From Clitopilus passeckerianus (Eukaryota; Basidiomycota; Agaricomycetes; Agaricales; Entolomataceae), in assembly GCA_944990035.1 (NCBI GenBank), contig CALYLX010000126.1:1-64000 (forward strand): a stretch of DNA of 64,000 nucleotides. Reading direction: 5' to 3'. The notes beneath the pieces are model-generated. The model was not told where the DNA came from. It worked only from the letters and a program-made list of their open reading frames with translations, and made no database searches. The stretch's first letter is position 1. Each line of letters begins with the position of its first letter. Positions 24,093-33,364 of this stretch are shown piece by piece. The translations under genes and the position numbers were made by a program.

Positions 24093-24773
24093 TTACCATT
24101 CATCAATGGAATCCAATGCGTTACTGAAAGTCCTGATCGCAAGCTGAAGCTCTTCATCCTCCAAGTCTCGTCCCTCCACCGCACTGGGCTGGGTACTCTG
24201 CGCCTGATTGACCTCTTCGCTTGTCGCGCCATCAGCCTTATCCTTCATGAGCTGCCCCTTGATGCGCTTCAGTTGGGCATAAATAGCAAAGGCCTTGATA
24301 GGGGAGAAGCGAGCCTCTAGGTCGGCAAGGCAGTCGCGAGATTCGACCTCAGCAACGACCTCGTGCGCCGTTGCTGGAGTAGGGTCGTGGGGTGGGATAG
24401 CTTCGACGTGCTCCTCCCGGTGGTTTTCTGCAGGTACCTCCACCAACTTCCTCAACTTCTTCAGCTTCTTCGTCCGGCTCTCCACTTCAGGTGCACTCCT
24501 ATAGTGAGATCGGGATCCACTAGCCTGGTTCGAAGGGCGCCGTGATCTTGATGCCTGGAAGTTGACTTGGGCAGCGCGGACAAGTAAAGCAGGGTCCTCC
24601 TGGACTTCGCGACGTCCAAAACCTTTGGAGTTCGTTATGTACGTGCCAAATTGAGGGCTTCCGACTTGGGAAATTTGGAAGGGCCTACTGGAGTAGGCGG
24701 TCGGTTTAGCAGAGGCGAGAGTAGCTCCAGCAATGCATGAGAGGGCAAGGGTGCTAACAGAGAGTTGCTTCAT
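24093..24773 (-). CDS. Secreted protein (copy 2), basic/charged C-terminal region
   Basis: 226 residues from the ATG at 24773. The signal peptide is MKQLSVSTLALSCIAGATLA (cleavage likely after SA). Residues of about 30-70 carry the block shared with the 83-residue neighbour (VGSPQFGTYITNSKGFGRRE then DPALLVRAAQ). The rest is absent from copy 1: a basic stretch (RTKKLKKLRKLVEV) and a predicted helical region (LADLEARFSPIKAFAIYAQL, KRIKGQLMKDKADG). It reads intronless. Function unknown; a secreted, lineage-specific protein is all the sequence supports. Confidence 0.6.
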   Translation of the reverse strand: MKQLSVSTLALSCIAGATLASAKPTAYSSRPFQISQVGSPQFGTYITNSKGFGRREVQEDPALLVRAAQVNFQASRSRRPSNQASGSRSHYRSAPEVESRTKKLKKLRKLVEVPAENHREEHVEAIPPHDPTPATAHEVVAEVESRDCLADLEARFSPIKAFAIYAQLKRIKGQLMKDKADGATSEEVNQAQSTQPSAVEGRDLEDEELQLAIRTFSNALDSIDEW

Positions 24774-25225
24774 CGTACGTGATAGGTTTGGTGAATGGTT
24801 TTTATGACAAGTTTTCAGGCCGGCTGAAATGAAGGACGAGCAGTTGGTGCGCGAGGGGCTCGAGGTCCTTGCTCAGAGCCTGCTGAGGAAAGGGAAGAGC
24901 GACTTTTTGTAATGGTCCAACTTTTGAATGAATTTTGATGTTGATAGGTCGAACTTCCCTTTTGGGATAGTTTTTCCGCCAATCATCGATGTTAGCCAGT
25001 CTCCTGTGTAAGCACCCTTTTGTCAGAGAGGTTAGCCGATTCGCGGCAATATTGCGCAATATTGTTTTGGGAAATATCATGATTCGACCTGAGGCCTGGC
25101 TGACAGAAGCACGTTTTTATCAATTGAGAAGGGCTCGTTATCTCACGTCTATCATAAGTTAGATTAAACGAAACATATTCTATGAATGAGAACTAACTTC
25201 GTGTCGAGATGAATGTCGCCTCGAG

Positions 25226-26853
25226 CTAGCGTGTTCCTCCTACCCCAGTGATGATCCCACACCCGAGCACCCAATCACCTTCTGCATCCCACAGTGCCGC
25301 AACCTGACCAGGCGCTACACCCTTCTCAGGTACATCAAATCGAATATTTAGGCCACGATGGTCTGTTGCCCTGGAACGCATGTCAATCCCGTGTGATGGC
25401 CCAGAAACTCGACATGGCACCGTCCCCATACGGTGACGAATCTTGGCCCGTGCAGATAGTCCTTGCTCTGTGTTGATCTCGGACGGTGGAGAGTCTGCCC
25501 ATATCCATGAGAAGTCTTGAACGCTGACAAAAGTACACTGGAGAGCATCATGGTCACTGAAATAAGTGTGAGCGAAGTCGCACAGATGCTGAAGATATGA
25601 ACAACTTACGGTCCTGGTACAACATAAATGACATTTGCTGCCGGATCTTTCTTCGCCACAAACATCTTTTCCTTCATACCTGGTATTTTGGCTTTCTGTC
25701 CAATTGTGAACGTCCATAACCCATTATGCTGACCAACTTCTTTCCCCGTTTCAAGGTCACATATTGGGCCTGGTTGATGAGGTATATAATTCGCTAAAAA
25801 CATCATTTAATGGTGCTTCATAAAACAGGAAAGAAGACACAAACCTAGGAATTTATTAAACTTGGCTTTTTCTCCGACAAAGCATAACCCCATGCTTTCG
25901 GCCCTCTCTGCAGTAGGAAGGCAGGCTTTGGCTGCAATCTCTCTAACTTCCGATTTCTTGAGGCCACCTAGAGGGAACAGTGCTCGGGCCAGGCCGTCTT
26001 CGGGAATCGAAGAAAGATAATATGCCTGGTCTTTAATTGGGTCGATGGCACTGAGGAGTTTCGGACGGGGTATACCATCTCCGGACCAAGCTTTACGCGC
26101 ATAGTGTCCTAAGAAAGGATCAGCAAAATTCTTTCAGCACCGTCAGGGATACCCACCAGTCGCAAACCAAGGTTTCAGAAGGGGATCGTCCGATGGGGAG
26201 GAAGGTAGGTGCTTCAAAAGCTCTCCAAACTTGATTTCCCTGCAGAAGATATCAGCTATTCTTCCAGTAATGATTGGGGAGCAACCTACGTACTTGTTAC
26301 ACCACACGTCTGGATTCGGTGTTACGCCTCTTTCCCAGTCATGCAAGGAGGGCTCGAATACATTGTTCCAATATTGTCGGGAGAGGTCAACCTGAGTCAG
26401 ACATTCTCATCTGAGCGTCGGGTAATCGCAATCGAAAACTGTGAGCGCACCATTGAACAAGGTATATCCAGCAATTTGCAAACTCGCTGAACGTCCTCCC
26501 AATCTTTCTCCCATTCACAACCTTTGTCCGTCCCTGACTCATCTCGAGTATCCCAGTTCCGCATAAATACAGCAGATAGATCATAGTCCTAGCGTTCGTA
26601 TAAGTGTCCGAAGCTTGCTAAGACGGAAAACCACAGCTTACTTGTTCGGCAAGTAATTTTGCCGCGACTGAAGAATCAACACCTCCAGACATTCCTACGA
26701 TGACTTGAACAGCTGTCAGCTTCCGCTAAGGCATTGTACGGAAAGATACATGCCTTTGTCTCCCTTCCTCGGCCATTTTGGTCTAGCTTGTGAAGCGTAC
26801 GTGCGCACAGAACGAAAGTACTGGGAAATGACGGAACGAGAGCAAAGAGACAT
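25226..26853 (-). CDS. SLM3: Mitochondrial tRNA-specific 2-thiouridylase (Slm3/Mtu1, MnmA family)
   Basis: It thiolates the wobble uridine (s2U34) of mitochondrial tRNAs for Lys, Glu and Gln. The ATG at 26853 gives [20 protein letters not shown], a basic, Ser-rich mitochondrial presequence. The first intron begins GC (gcatgt, about 26690-26737). Splicing there gives [20 protein letters not shown] with the PP-loop SGGVDSS. Downstream come [17 protein letters not shown] with the first catalytic Cys, [29 protein letters not shown] and [18 protein letters not shown] with the second Cys. The C-terminal barrel ends [20 protein letters not shown] and then [12 protein letters not shown]. The gene is divergent from the Mif2-like gene at 27012, only 158 bp away. 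Confidence 0.9.
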
Positions 26854-26871
26854 GCACGGCACAAATGCAAC

Positions 26872-26885
26872 CAAACAAACGCGTC
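26872..26885. promoter_or_regulatory. MCB-type element (ACGCGT core) in the SLM3 / Mif2-like intergenic region
   Basis: The 14-mer CAAACAAACGCGTC contains ACGCGT, the core of the MluI cell-cycle box bound by MBF in yeasts. An identical 14-mer stands at 28936-28949, upstream of full-length MIF2. It lies about 127 bp before the start codon at 27012. Regulation is inferred from the motif and its duplication only. Confidence 0.5.
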
Positions 26886-27011
26886 GCCATTTTGGAAATT
26901 AGACTCAGATCACAACTCTCGTTTAGTCTCCATCTACCAACTTCAAAACACGTAGGTTCTTGGCCAATTTATAAGAGTTGACTTCGTGGTAGTCTACCAT
27001 TATAGATAGCG

Positions 27012-27728
27012 ATGAACGACTCAGAGGTTTCCCGAACGATTAAGGAAATCCCTGAAGGGCCTCGATGTAATCGCGCGAGGCGCAACCCCACCTATCGCAG
27101 ATTCTCAAACGATCCAACTATTGGCCGACGGACAGGAGTCAAAATACCGCTCTTAAATGCTGATGAAGATGGATTCGAGAACTTTGAGGCCTTACTTCGT
27201 GCATACGACTCCGCACTTCAGGCTACACAACATACAAAGGAACTATCCTTCGGGTTACTGGAATGCAATATTGGCCGACCTACCGCTCAATTTGATCCCT
27301 TATTTACCTCAAATGACACCGGGGAACAGTTTCTTTCTTCGAGCCATGGAATTGGCCCTTCGGGCCCGACAGGTTATGCTTCAGGCGATACCCTCTCTGA
27401 ATGTCTTCGGCTACTTTTAGCCATGGAAATATGCGCGATGAGACACTTATCCCAGCACGAACAGATGGATATTGGTGAATACTGGGAAGAAAATTCTGGG
27501 TGTATGCGCTGCGAATCGAAGCCGCCTTCTCAGCCTGGATGTCGTCCTGGAAGCCCTCAGACCCCGGAATTGGTCTCGGACACATCAAGCTTGAATAACT
27601 CACTGCTGACTGATATGGATGCGTCAAGTTCTGTACAAAGCTTTCTCGTCGAAGATGATCACCTCGAACCCCTGGTACTGCGTGATGCCGCTAGCATGGA
27701 GTACCTCGCGATTTTGTATGAGCCATAA
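27012..27728 (+). CDS. Mif2/CENP-C N-terminal-domain paralogue lacking the CENP-C motif and cupin
   Basis: 238 residues, intronless, from the ATG at 27012. Residues of about 20-65 align by eye with the N-terminus of the full Mif2 encoded at 29102. Here the paralogue has YRRFSNDPTIGRRTGVKIPL then DGFENFEALL, where Mif2 has YRGDNPQVGKKTGVAVQQIE then DGFEPFEELL. In CENP-C/Mif2 this N-terminal block contributes to inner-kinetochore (Mis12-complex) contacts. The remaining 170 residues do not resemble Mif2; they are polar and Ser/Pro-rich, ending DAASMEYLAILYEP. There is no WW-containing CENP-C nucleosome motif and no cupin. It could be a truncated duplicate under new selection or a decaying copy, but the frame is open throughout. 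It is close (158 bp) and divergent to SLM3. Confidence 0.72.
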   Translation: MNDSEVSRTIKEIPEGPRCNRARRNPTYRRFSNDPTIGRRTGVKIPLLNADEDGFENFEALLRAYDSALQATQHTKELSFGLLECNIGRPTAQFDPLFTSNDTGEQFLSSSHGIGPSGPTGYASGDTLSECLRLLLAMEICAMRHLSQHEQMDIGEYWEENSGCMRCESKPPSQPGCRPGSPQTPELVSDTSSLNNSLLTDMDASSSVQSFLVEDDHLEPLVLRDAASMEYLAILYEP

Positions 27729-27941
27729 CTCGAAGGCTGCGTATTCAGCCCGTAAGGGAACTTCAGCCCTTTGGAGAATGTGCAGTTTGCTGATTTGGTG
27801 CACAGAAGCTCACCCACTTAGACGACATCTCAGCTCACGTTCTCTGGCTCCCCAATCTGACAATGAACTTGACTCAAAGGAGGGCAAGAGGGCATCTCCA
27901 ATGCATCGCCACAATGACACAAAAGCCACTCGAGCACGAAA

Positions 27942-28137
27942 CTACAAAGCATGATCCCAATAACTCGTCTTTCCTTCTAGACGCTCTACGAGCGTTGCTG
28001 TATCTTGCATATCCGGATCCCCGTTCCCCATTATAAAGGATTCTCGAACAACTCGTTTCAAATCGTATCGGCAATTATCCAACCCGTATCGCAACGCAAT
28101 TTCTTGGAAGAAGACATGAAGTACCTGCAAATAGCAT
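27942..28137 (-). pseudogene. Possible orphan terminal exon
   Basis: After an acceptor-like tttgcag, the minus strand reads VLHVFFQEIALRYGLDNCRY, then DLKRVVRESFIMGNGDPDMQ, and ends ERLEGKTSYWDHAL with a stop. The codon choice and the end look coding, but no upstream exon was found. It may be a gene remnant trapped between the two Mif2-related genes. Confidence 0.25.
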
Positions 28138-28204
28138 GTGTATTATAAAGTAATTGAGGCCTAATTAAAGCAGGAACGCAAAGCTAGAAACAAAGCCAGA
28201 AGAT

Positions 28205-28604
28205 TCTTAGAATGGCTGCAGAAGTGTAGGACCCACAAAGTGGACGAAAGAGCTATGGGTGCACCATATTGCCCCTTCAAAATAGACGTTTATCAGCTAG
28301 GAAATGCTTTGAAGGAGTCAATGAGCGTGCGTTCTCCGCGTTTAAAATCTGACCATCAAACCAATTAACCGACGTACAGGCATACGATGGCTTGGAATGG
28401 TTTTCTGATCTGCTGGATGCTGTGACACAAACTGACCCGGCCAATCGACCAACTGCCCGCGAGGCTCTGGAGGGCCTTGAACGCTCGTTGGATAGCTTCA
28501 CTCAAGCAGACCTGGAGCGTCGAATATGGAACAAGGACTGGCCTCTCAAGTACCGAACCGAGACCAAATGGTGGAGCTGGACTCCTTTACGCTTCTGCAT
28601 GTAG
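28205..28604 (+). pseudogene. C-terminal fragment of the protein kinase-like gene at 10.6-11.9 kb
   Basis: It encodes ERAMGAPYCPFKIDVYQLGN, ALKESM, an intron, then AYDGLEWFSDLLDAVTQTDP, ANRPTAREALEGLERSLDSF and KWWSWTPLRFCM with a stop. This matches the end of the kinase-like gene residue for residue in long stretches. The intron (about 28326-28379) is in the same place and its 5' end is also similar at DNA level (gtgcgtt). No HRD or DFG region precedes it, so it is a 5'-truncated copy in opposite orientation to its parent, inserted between the Mif2-like gene and MIF2. Confidence 0.8.
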
Positions 28605-29101
28605 AACTCGTAGCTGGGGATTTGAATTCAAGAGCCCGCGAGCAATACACCTACTTCAAAACGTCTTTGAGCCTGGTTCACCGTCCCAGCGTACTACTCC
28701 CGTATTACTATTAATTTCATCTACCGGACGCAATGGTGTATTGAGCAATCAAATCCTAATTGTCGTAGGTTTTTTCGAAGTTCGAACAATTGAGATGAGT
28801 TGGGAGGTTAGTTATTAGTGTCAGACTCATACAATCCGGATCATGCACGTCTTTGCATCGTAACGGCAGACTTCAATTTCAATGAGGATTGGAATCGACG
28901 CGCCCAGAGAGCAGGCCGGTCCGAGCAAGCAAACGCAAACAAACGCGTCTCGCGTCCTTTGTTTGATTCCCACGCGACCAGCCCTCCAATCATCTCTTGA
29001 GTTCGCCACACTTTGGGTAACTTCGGTCGACTTTACTTAAATTCATCAAAAGTTCCCAAACTTCCTCAAAGTTGGGCAAAGTTGGGCAAATTTTGTCGAA
29101 G
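28605..29101. other. MIF2 promoter and leader region
   Basis: This 497-bp region holds the MCB-type 14-mer (28936-28949) and a two-copy repeat caaagttggg near 29066-29085 just before the start codon. No gene was seen. Confidence 0.45.
28936..28949. promoter_or_regulatory. MCB-type element (ACGCGT core) upstream of MIF2
   Basis: CAAACAAACGCGTC, identical over 14 bases to the element at 26872-26885, about 150 bp before the MIF2 start codon. G1/S cell-cycle control through MBF is a reasonable inference for a kinetochore gene, but untested here. Confidence 0.5.
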
Positions 29102-31186
29102 ATGCCCTCATCTGCACGCAAGAGCAGCATAGGCGCCGCGCGCCGCGGCCTTCAAAAGGCACACATACCCTATCGTGGTGACAACCCTCAAGTAGGCAAG
29201 AAGACTGGCGTTGCAGTACAGCAAATCGAGAGGAAGTCGGATGGTTTCGAGCCATTCGAGGAGCTGCTTCAACAAGCAGATGACAAGACGCCTCCCCGGA
29301 GAGCAGTCAAGAAGCGGAAGAAGAGCATTGCCGTGGTACAGGAATACGATGAGGATGGCGAGATGTCAATGGAATTGGACGATAGTATGTTACGTTTCTT
29401 GATCAGCTGAAGCTCCGGGCTCACGAGCACCAACAGGTCCCATGCAATACTTTGAGAACGCACGGCAGCCTAGTAGCCCTTCCGACAGGAGAATGAGCAA
29501 TGGCCAGTACCTGTCTTCACGCACAGTATCACGCGTCTCCGAGGTCGATTTCGACTCCATACCCTCCCCACGAGCGCGTACATCTATGCGTAAATCTATG
29601 GGACGAAGCTCAAGTGTTGGGCCCTCGCACCTCTCGCGTGCATACTCCGCAGACGACATGGAGATTGATTCGGATCCCTTGCAAACTGGAGGTCATGAGC
29701 ACTCACCCGAAGTTATGCCTGAGGGACCAAGCTTCAGTCGGATGGACCAGGAAGACGATGATGATGACGACGACGATGTTGGTGGCCTGGAATACGATTA
29801 TGGTGCCCCTATGGATGATTACGATGACATGCCACCCATGCCACAGGATAGTCCACCTTCTGCAAAGAAAGCATCAGGGCAGCAAAAGAGACGCGGCGCA
29901 CTTTCGGATGTTCCAGAAGAGGGGGAGTCGGACGTAGAGGATGAGATTGCGAGAGGGCTATCGCAAGTGGACGAACAGGAGTTCTCCGATGATGAAGATA
30001 GGCACCAGGAGAGTCCAGAACCGGAACCGGAGCCAGTGCCACCAAAGAAGAAGGCAAAAGTCGTTCTTGAGGTACCTGTTAGAAGTCCTAAGACCTCACA
30101 GAGCAGATCAAAGAAAGAGAATCGACGTAAGCTCTCTTCTTTACACGCATATAGCCAATTCTAACAATTTTTTCTCTAGCCACCCGGGAAGGCGTCCGCA
30201 AGTCCAAACGTAAACACTATCCTCCACTTGAATGGTGGCGCGGCGAGAAGATTGTGTATGGGCGGAAATCCCGACATGGCGACGACCCGGATCCTGACAC
30301 CTCTGGTCCCATTCGCTGCGCTCCGATTGCAAAAATCGTACGGATACCCAAAGAGGAGCCAGAACCTCTGGGAGCAGCTAAGAAGAGAAGATCAAGAGGG
30401 AGGAGTAAGAGCAAAGTTCCGGATAGTGAGGTCAAGGTTGTTTACGACAACAACCCGGAGGAGGGTTGGGACGAGGAGACACCTCAGCATTGTGTTGTGC
30501 TGGATTTCACAACTAAGGAGGAGGTGCAACGACGTAAGCTCTCATCAGGAATCTTCTTTTGCAGTTGACTCATTCTGGCTTTCCTGAAGGCATTGCGATG
30601 ACTGCGAAGTCACTAGCTCTCAAACCTACGGCTGGTGGTAGCTGGTCATTCCAAAAGGTGTTTGGCGACGCCGATTTCTTTGCGGCTGGTATGCTGTCGA
30701 TTCCTCCTAAATCGAGGAAGGACACGAAAACCACGAAGGATAATACCTATGTACGGGCTCTCCTCTTCTGCTATCTGAAAAGTACTCAATGAAAGCGCAC
30801 AGGTCTTTTTGGTTGTCGAAGGTGCTGTAAACCTGAAGATTCACGAAACCAGCCTCGTTCTAGCCACCGGAGCGATGTTCATGGTGCCCAGAGGTATGAC
30901 TCCCTCACTTCGTGTCACCACTCAAAATGTTAACCCCCACTTAGGCAACTCATATTTCATTGAGAACATTGGCGACCGAGATGCCAAAATCTTCTTCACC
31001 CAAGCACGGAAAGTTGCTTCTGATGACCCAGAAGCCATCCAGGCGACTCCAAGACCCCTACAGCCGCCTCTCAGTGGACGAGATAAAGCACCTACCAGGT
31101 CGTCAAGCGCGGGTCCGGAAAGTCGCTCTGCTAGGGCCTTGTCGAAGATGCCTGCTCAGAAGAGAGCTATGTCGACGAAGGCTTGA
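29102..31186 (+). CDS. MIF2: Inner kinetochore protein Mif2 / CENP-C
   Basis: It binds centromeric CENP-A nucleosomes and recruits outer-kinetochore complexes. The ATG at 29102 gives MPSSARKSSIGAARRGLQKA, then the Mif2 N-terminal block (GDNPQVGKKTGVAVQQIERK). After a 52-nt intron (about 29385-29436) comes a long acidic, Ser-rich middle. After the intron at about 30125-30178 the CENP-C signature reads REGVRKSKRKHYPPLEWWRG, with the Arg and Trp-Trp residues that bind the nucleosome. The dimerising cupin follows: GSWSFQKVFGDADFFAAGML, KDNTYVFLVVEGAVNLKIHE, FMVPRGNSYFIENIGDRDAK. The junction near 30526-30566 needs a 41-nt intron; the obvious gtaagc donor would leave 31 nt in the wrong phase. The end is MPAQKRAMSTKA. 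Flanked on both sides by partial Mif2 paralogues. Confidence 0.92.
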
Positions 31187-31626
31187 GGTGTCGTTTTGGG
31201 AGCCGAGGGGTATGGTGCTGGGTCTTTTAGATAAATTATTGTATTTCTTTTCTCCAGAACTCTTCTGCTTATAACGTGTTACCTGCACGCTTACTCCTGG
31301 TTTATGCTGTTGCTATCGTTCCCACTGCTTTTTTCTAAACACATTTGTATTCTAGTCATTGACATGATTTATGAGATATGATCATATGTATCCTATTCTT
31401 TCCTGGTGACTCTGAAATAGTTCACCTTCTGAGCCATTGAGCTCAAGCCGGCGAAGACGGAGCCTCACTTCGATGAGCCCCATTTGTGTGATCTTGTGGC
31501 CAAAGCCGTGGAGTCCAAACAAAACGGTAGAACGCGCATGACATCTGCAGGACACTGCTTTCCGCCCAACAGCTACCACTCGAAAACTCCATTGCTTTGA
31601 CTATCATTCTATACGACGATACGAAC
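31187..31626. other. MIF2 / cupin-paralogue spacer
   Basis: 440 bp between same-strand genes, no reading frame supported. It must hold the MIF2 terminator and the promoter of the next gene. The exact 14-mer found upstream of the other two Mif2-related genes is absent; only an AACGCGC at about 31531 is similar. Confidence 0.4.
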
Positions 31627-32971
31627 ATGGAACCTGGAACTTCAATCAACATAGATGCTACCGGGTTAACACGAGAAAGCTCGAATTCAGAGCCGGAAAT
31701 GGGAAGTGCAAGGATTTCTCAAGACCAGGCCCCAGAGGCTCCGGAATCTCCATTGCTGGTTGACACAGAGATGACTCAAAGCAAACTCCAAGTAGCGGAG
31801 AATGACAAGGTTCAGGAGGAACTACCTATCCAAACGCCCGTATCTGAGCACTCTGCAACCCCTCCACCCCCACCGACCAAAAGCACCCTGCTCGAGTCAG
31901 AGCGGGTCGAACTTTCTCGGAAGATTAGCTCACAAGGGAAGGAGGAGGTACCAATGGAGGAAGAAGCACAAGTACCTGAGACGCCTGTTGCCCAGGTCGA
32001 GCCACAAGTACAAGAAAGCACAACTGAGCCTGGCCCATCGACTTCAACGACCACGAAGCGCCGACGGCCAAAATCAGCTATCTCTGGCTCATCTCTTGGT
32101 ATTGTTGACGATAACACACCGGTGCGAGGAGAAGTGCTCGACTTCCACTCATCCGAAATCGTCACCCGTCGTGAGTCCATCCGTCGCCTCGTGAAGGAAT
32201 CATGTGTTTAACTGAATGAACGTGTGCAGGACTAACATTCCCGTCAAAACTCATCTTCAGTCGACCTCATATACCATACCAAGAAGGCTGGGCGTTCCAG
32301 AAGGTGTTTCATGAAGACGAATTGATGGCCTCAGGGTTTTTGTTTCTTGAGGTTAATGGGAGGAAGCCAATAAAACACACGAAAAATAATACATATGTAT
32401 GTGGCTTGGCTCTTCCCCGTTCTCTCTTCATGTGCTTACGCTTCGATCACGTAGATGATGCTTGTGCTAGAAGGAGCAGTAGCCATTGAGATACACCGAA
32501 CAACCTATGTCCTATGTCCAGGCAGTTCATTCCATCTACCAAGAGGTTAGTATCCACTTCCTTCCCTCCATTTCCCAATGTCCTCATCTCCGTACCACAG
32601 GAAACACCTACTCCATATCCAACATCTCCAACCGCGAAGCCAAGCTCTTCTTCGTGCAAGCCGTCCAAACACCCCCACCCACATCCCAACGCAACGACAG
32701 CCTCCTCACCTCCCTCAAGCTCCTCGCCAAACCCACCACCCGCGCATCCATGCTCTTCCACTGGCTCGCACCCCGCATCATCTCGCGGTACCTCGAGCTT
32801 CGAAAGTTCTTGTTGGTTTGGTATCAGCAGAATCTGGCAAAATACGAACATCATTTGGCGGGCAGGAGGGCGTATTGGCTGTGTTTCATCTTGGGGCTGA
32901 TGGTTAGGAGGCTTCCTTTCATTGGGTCGCCTCCGATTCTGAATATCCAGTTCGTGAGGACGAGGCGATAG
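31627..32971 (+). CDS. Mif2/CENP-C cupin-domain paralogue with a new C-terminal extension
   Basis: The ATG at 31627 gives MEPGTSINIDATGLTRESSN, then about 150 polar residues unlike Mif2. After DDNTPVRGEVLDFHSSEIVT (Mif2 has DEETPQHCVVLDFTTKEE) the cupin follows: EGWAFQKVFHEDELMASGFL, KHTKNNTYMMLVLEGAVAIE, FHLPRGNTYSISNISNREAK. Two introns, after the NTY and within the PRG of the cupin, are at the same positions and phase as in MIF2, proving common descent. The Mif2 N-terminal block and the WW-type CENP-C motif are absent. The last 80 or so residues (from LLTSLKLLAKPTTRASMLFH, including RRAYWLCFILGLMVRRLPFI) have no Mif2 counterpart and are hydrophobic and basic. The cupin mediates Mif2 dimerisation, so heterodimerisation with Mif2 is possible but inferred. 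Confidence 0.8.
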
Positions 32972-33364
32972 TGCGGGGATACCCTTAGGCTTGGTGAACA
33001 TAGACTTATTTCTTACGCCTCCTGATTATTATTATGTTGATCTGAACGACTGTACTTCTGTGTATTTTTGACCCATTCTGTCTGTATGAATATAAAATTC
33101 CATTTTGAAACAGCTACTACTAGAACGAGGGGAAGCGAGCGAAGGGTATTATTAAAACGTTTCCATGGGTAAAGTGAAGAAAACACGAGCAATAAAAACT
33201 GCATATTCGAAAAGAGAGTATCAAAGGTGAGTAAAGTAGGGAGAGAAAGGAAACAAAGAGCTCGGGGGAGAACAAGATATATTTACACACATCCGGGAAC
33301 ACAGGCAATACTAGAATATCATAGTCCACCATTATTAGAGAACATAGAGCCCATCTTGACAAAA
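32972..33364. other. Convergent 3' spacer, no supported gene
   Basis: 393 bp between the stop codons of two converging genes. It should hold both terminators. No motif was recognised. Confidence 0.4.

Noticed and set aside
29045..29090. caaagttggg repeat as a centromeric or telomeric repeat
   Set aside because: There are only two copies, just before the MIF2 start codon; this is ordinary leader sequence.
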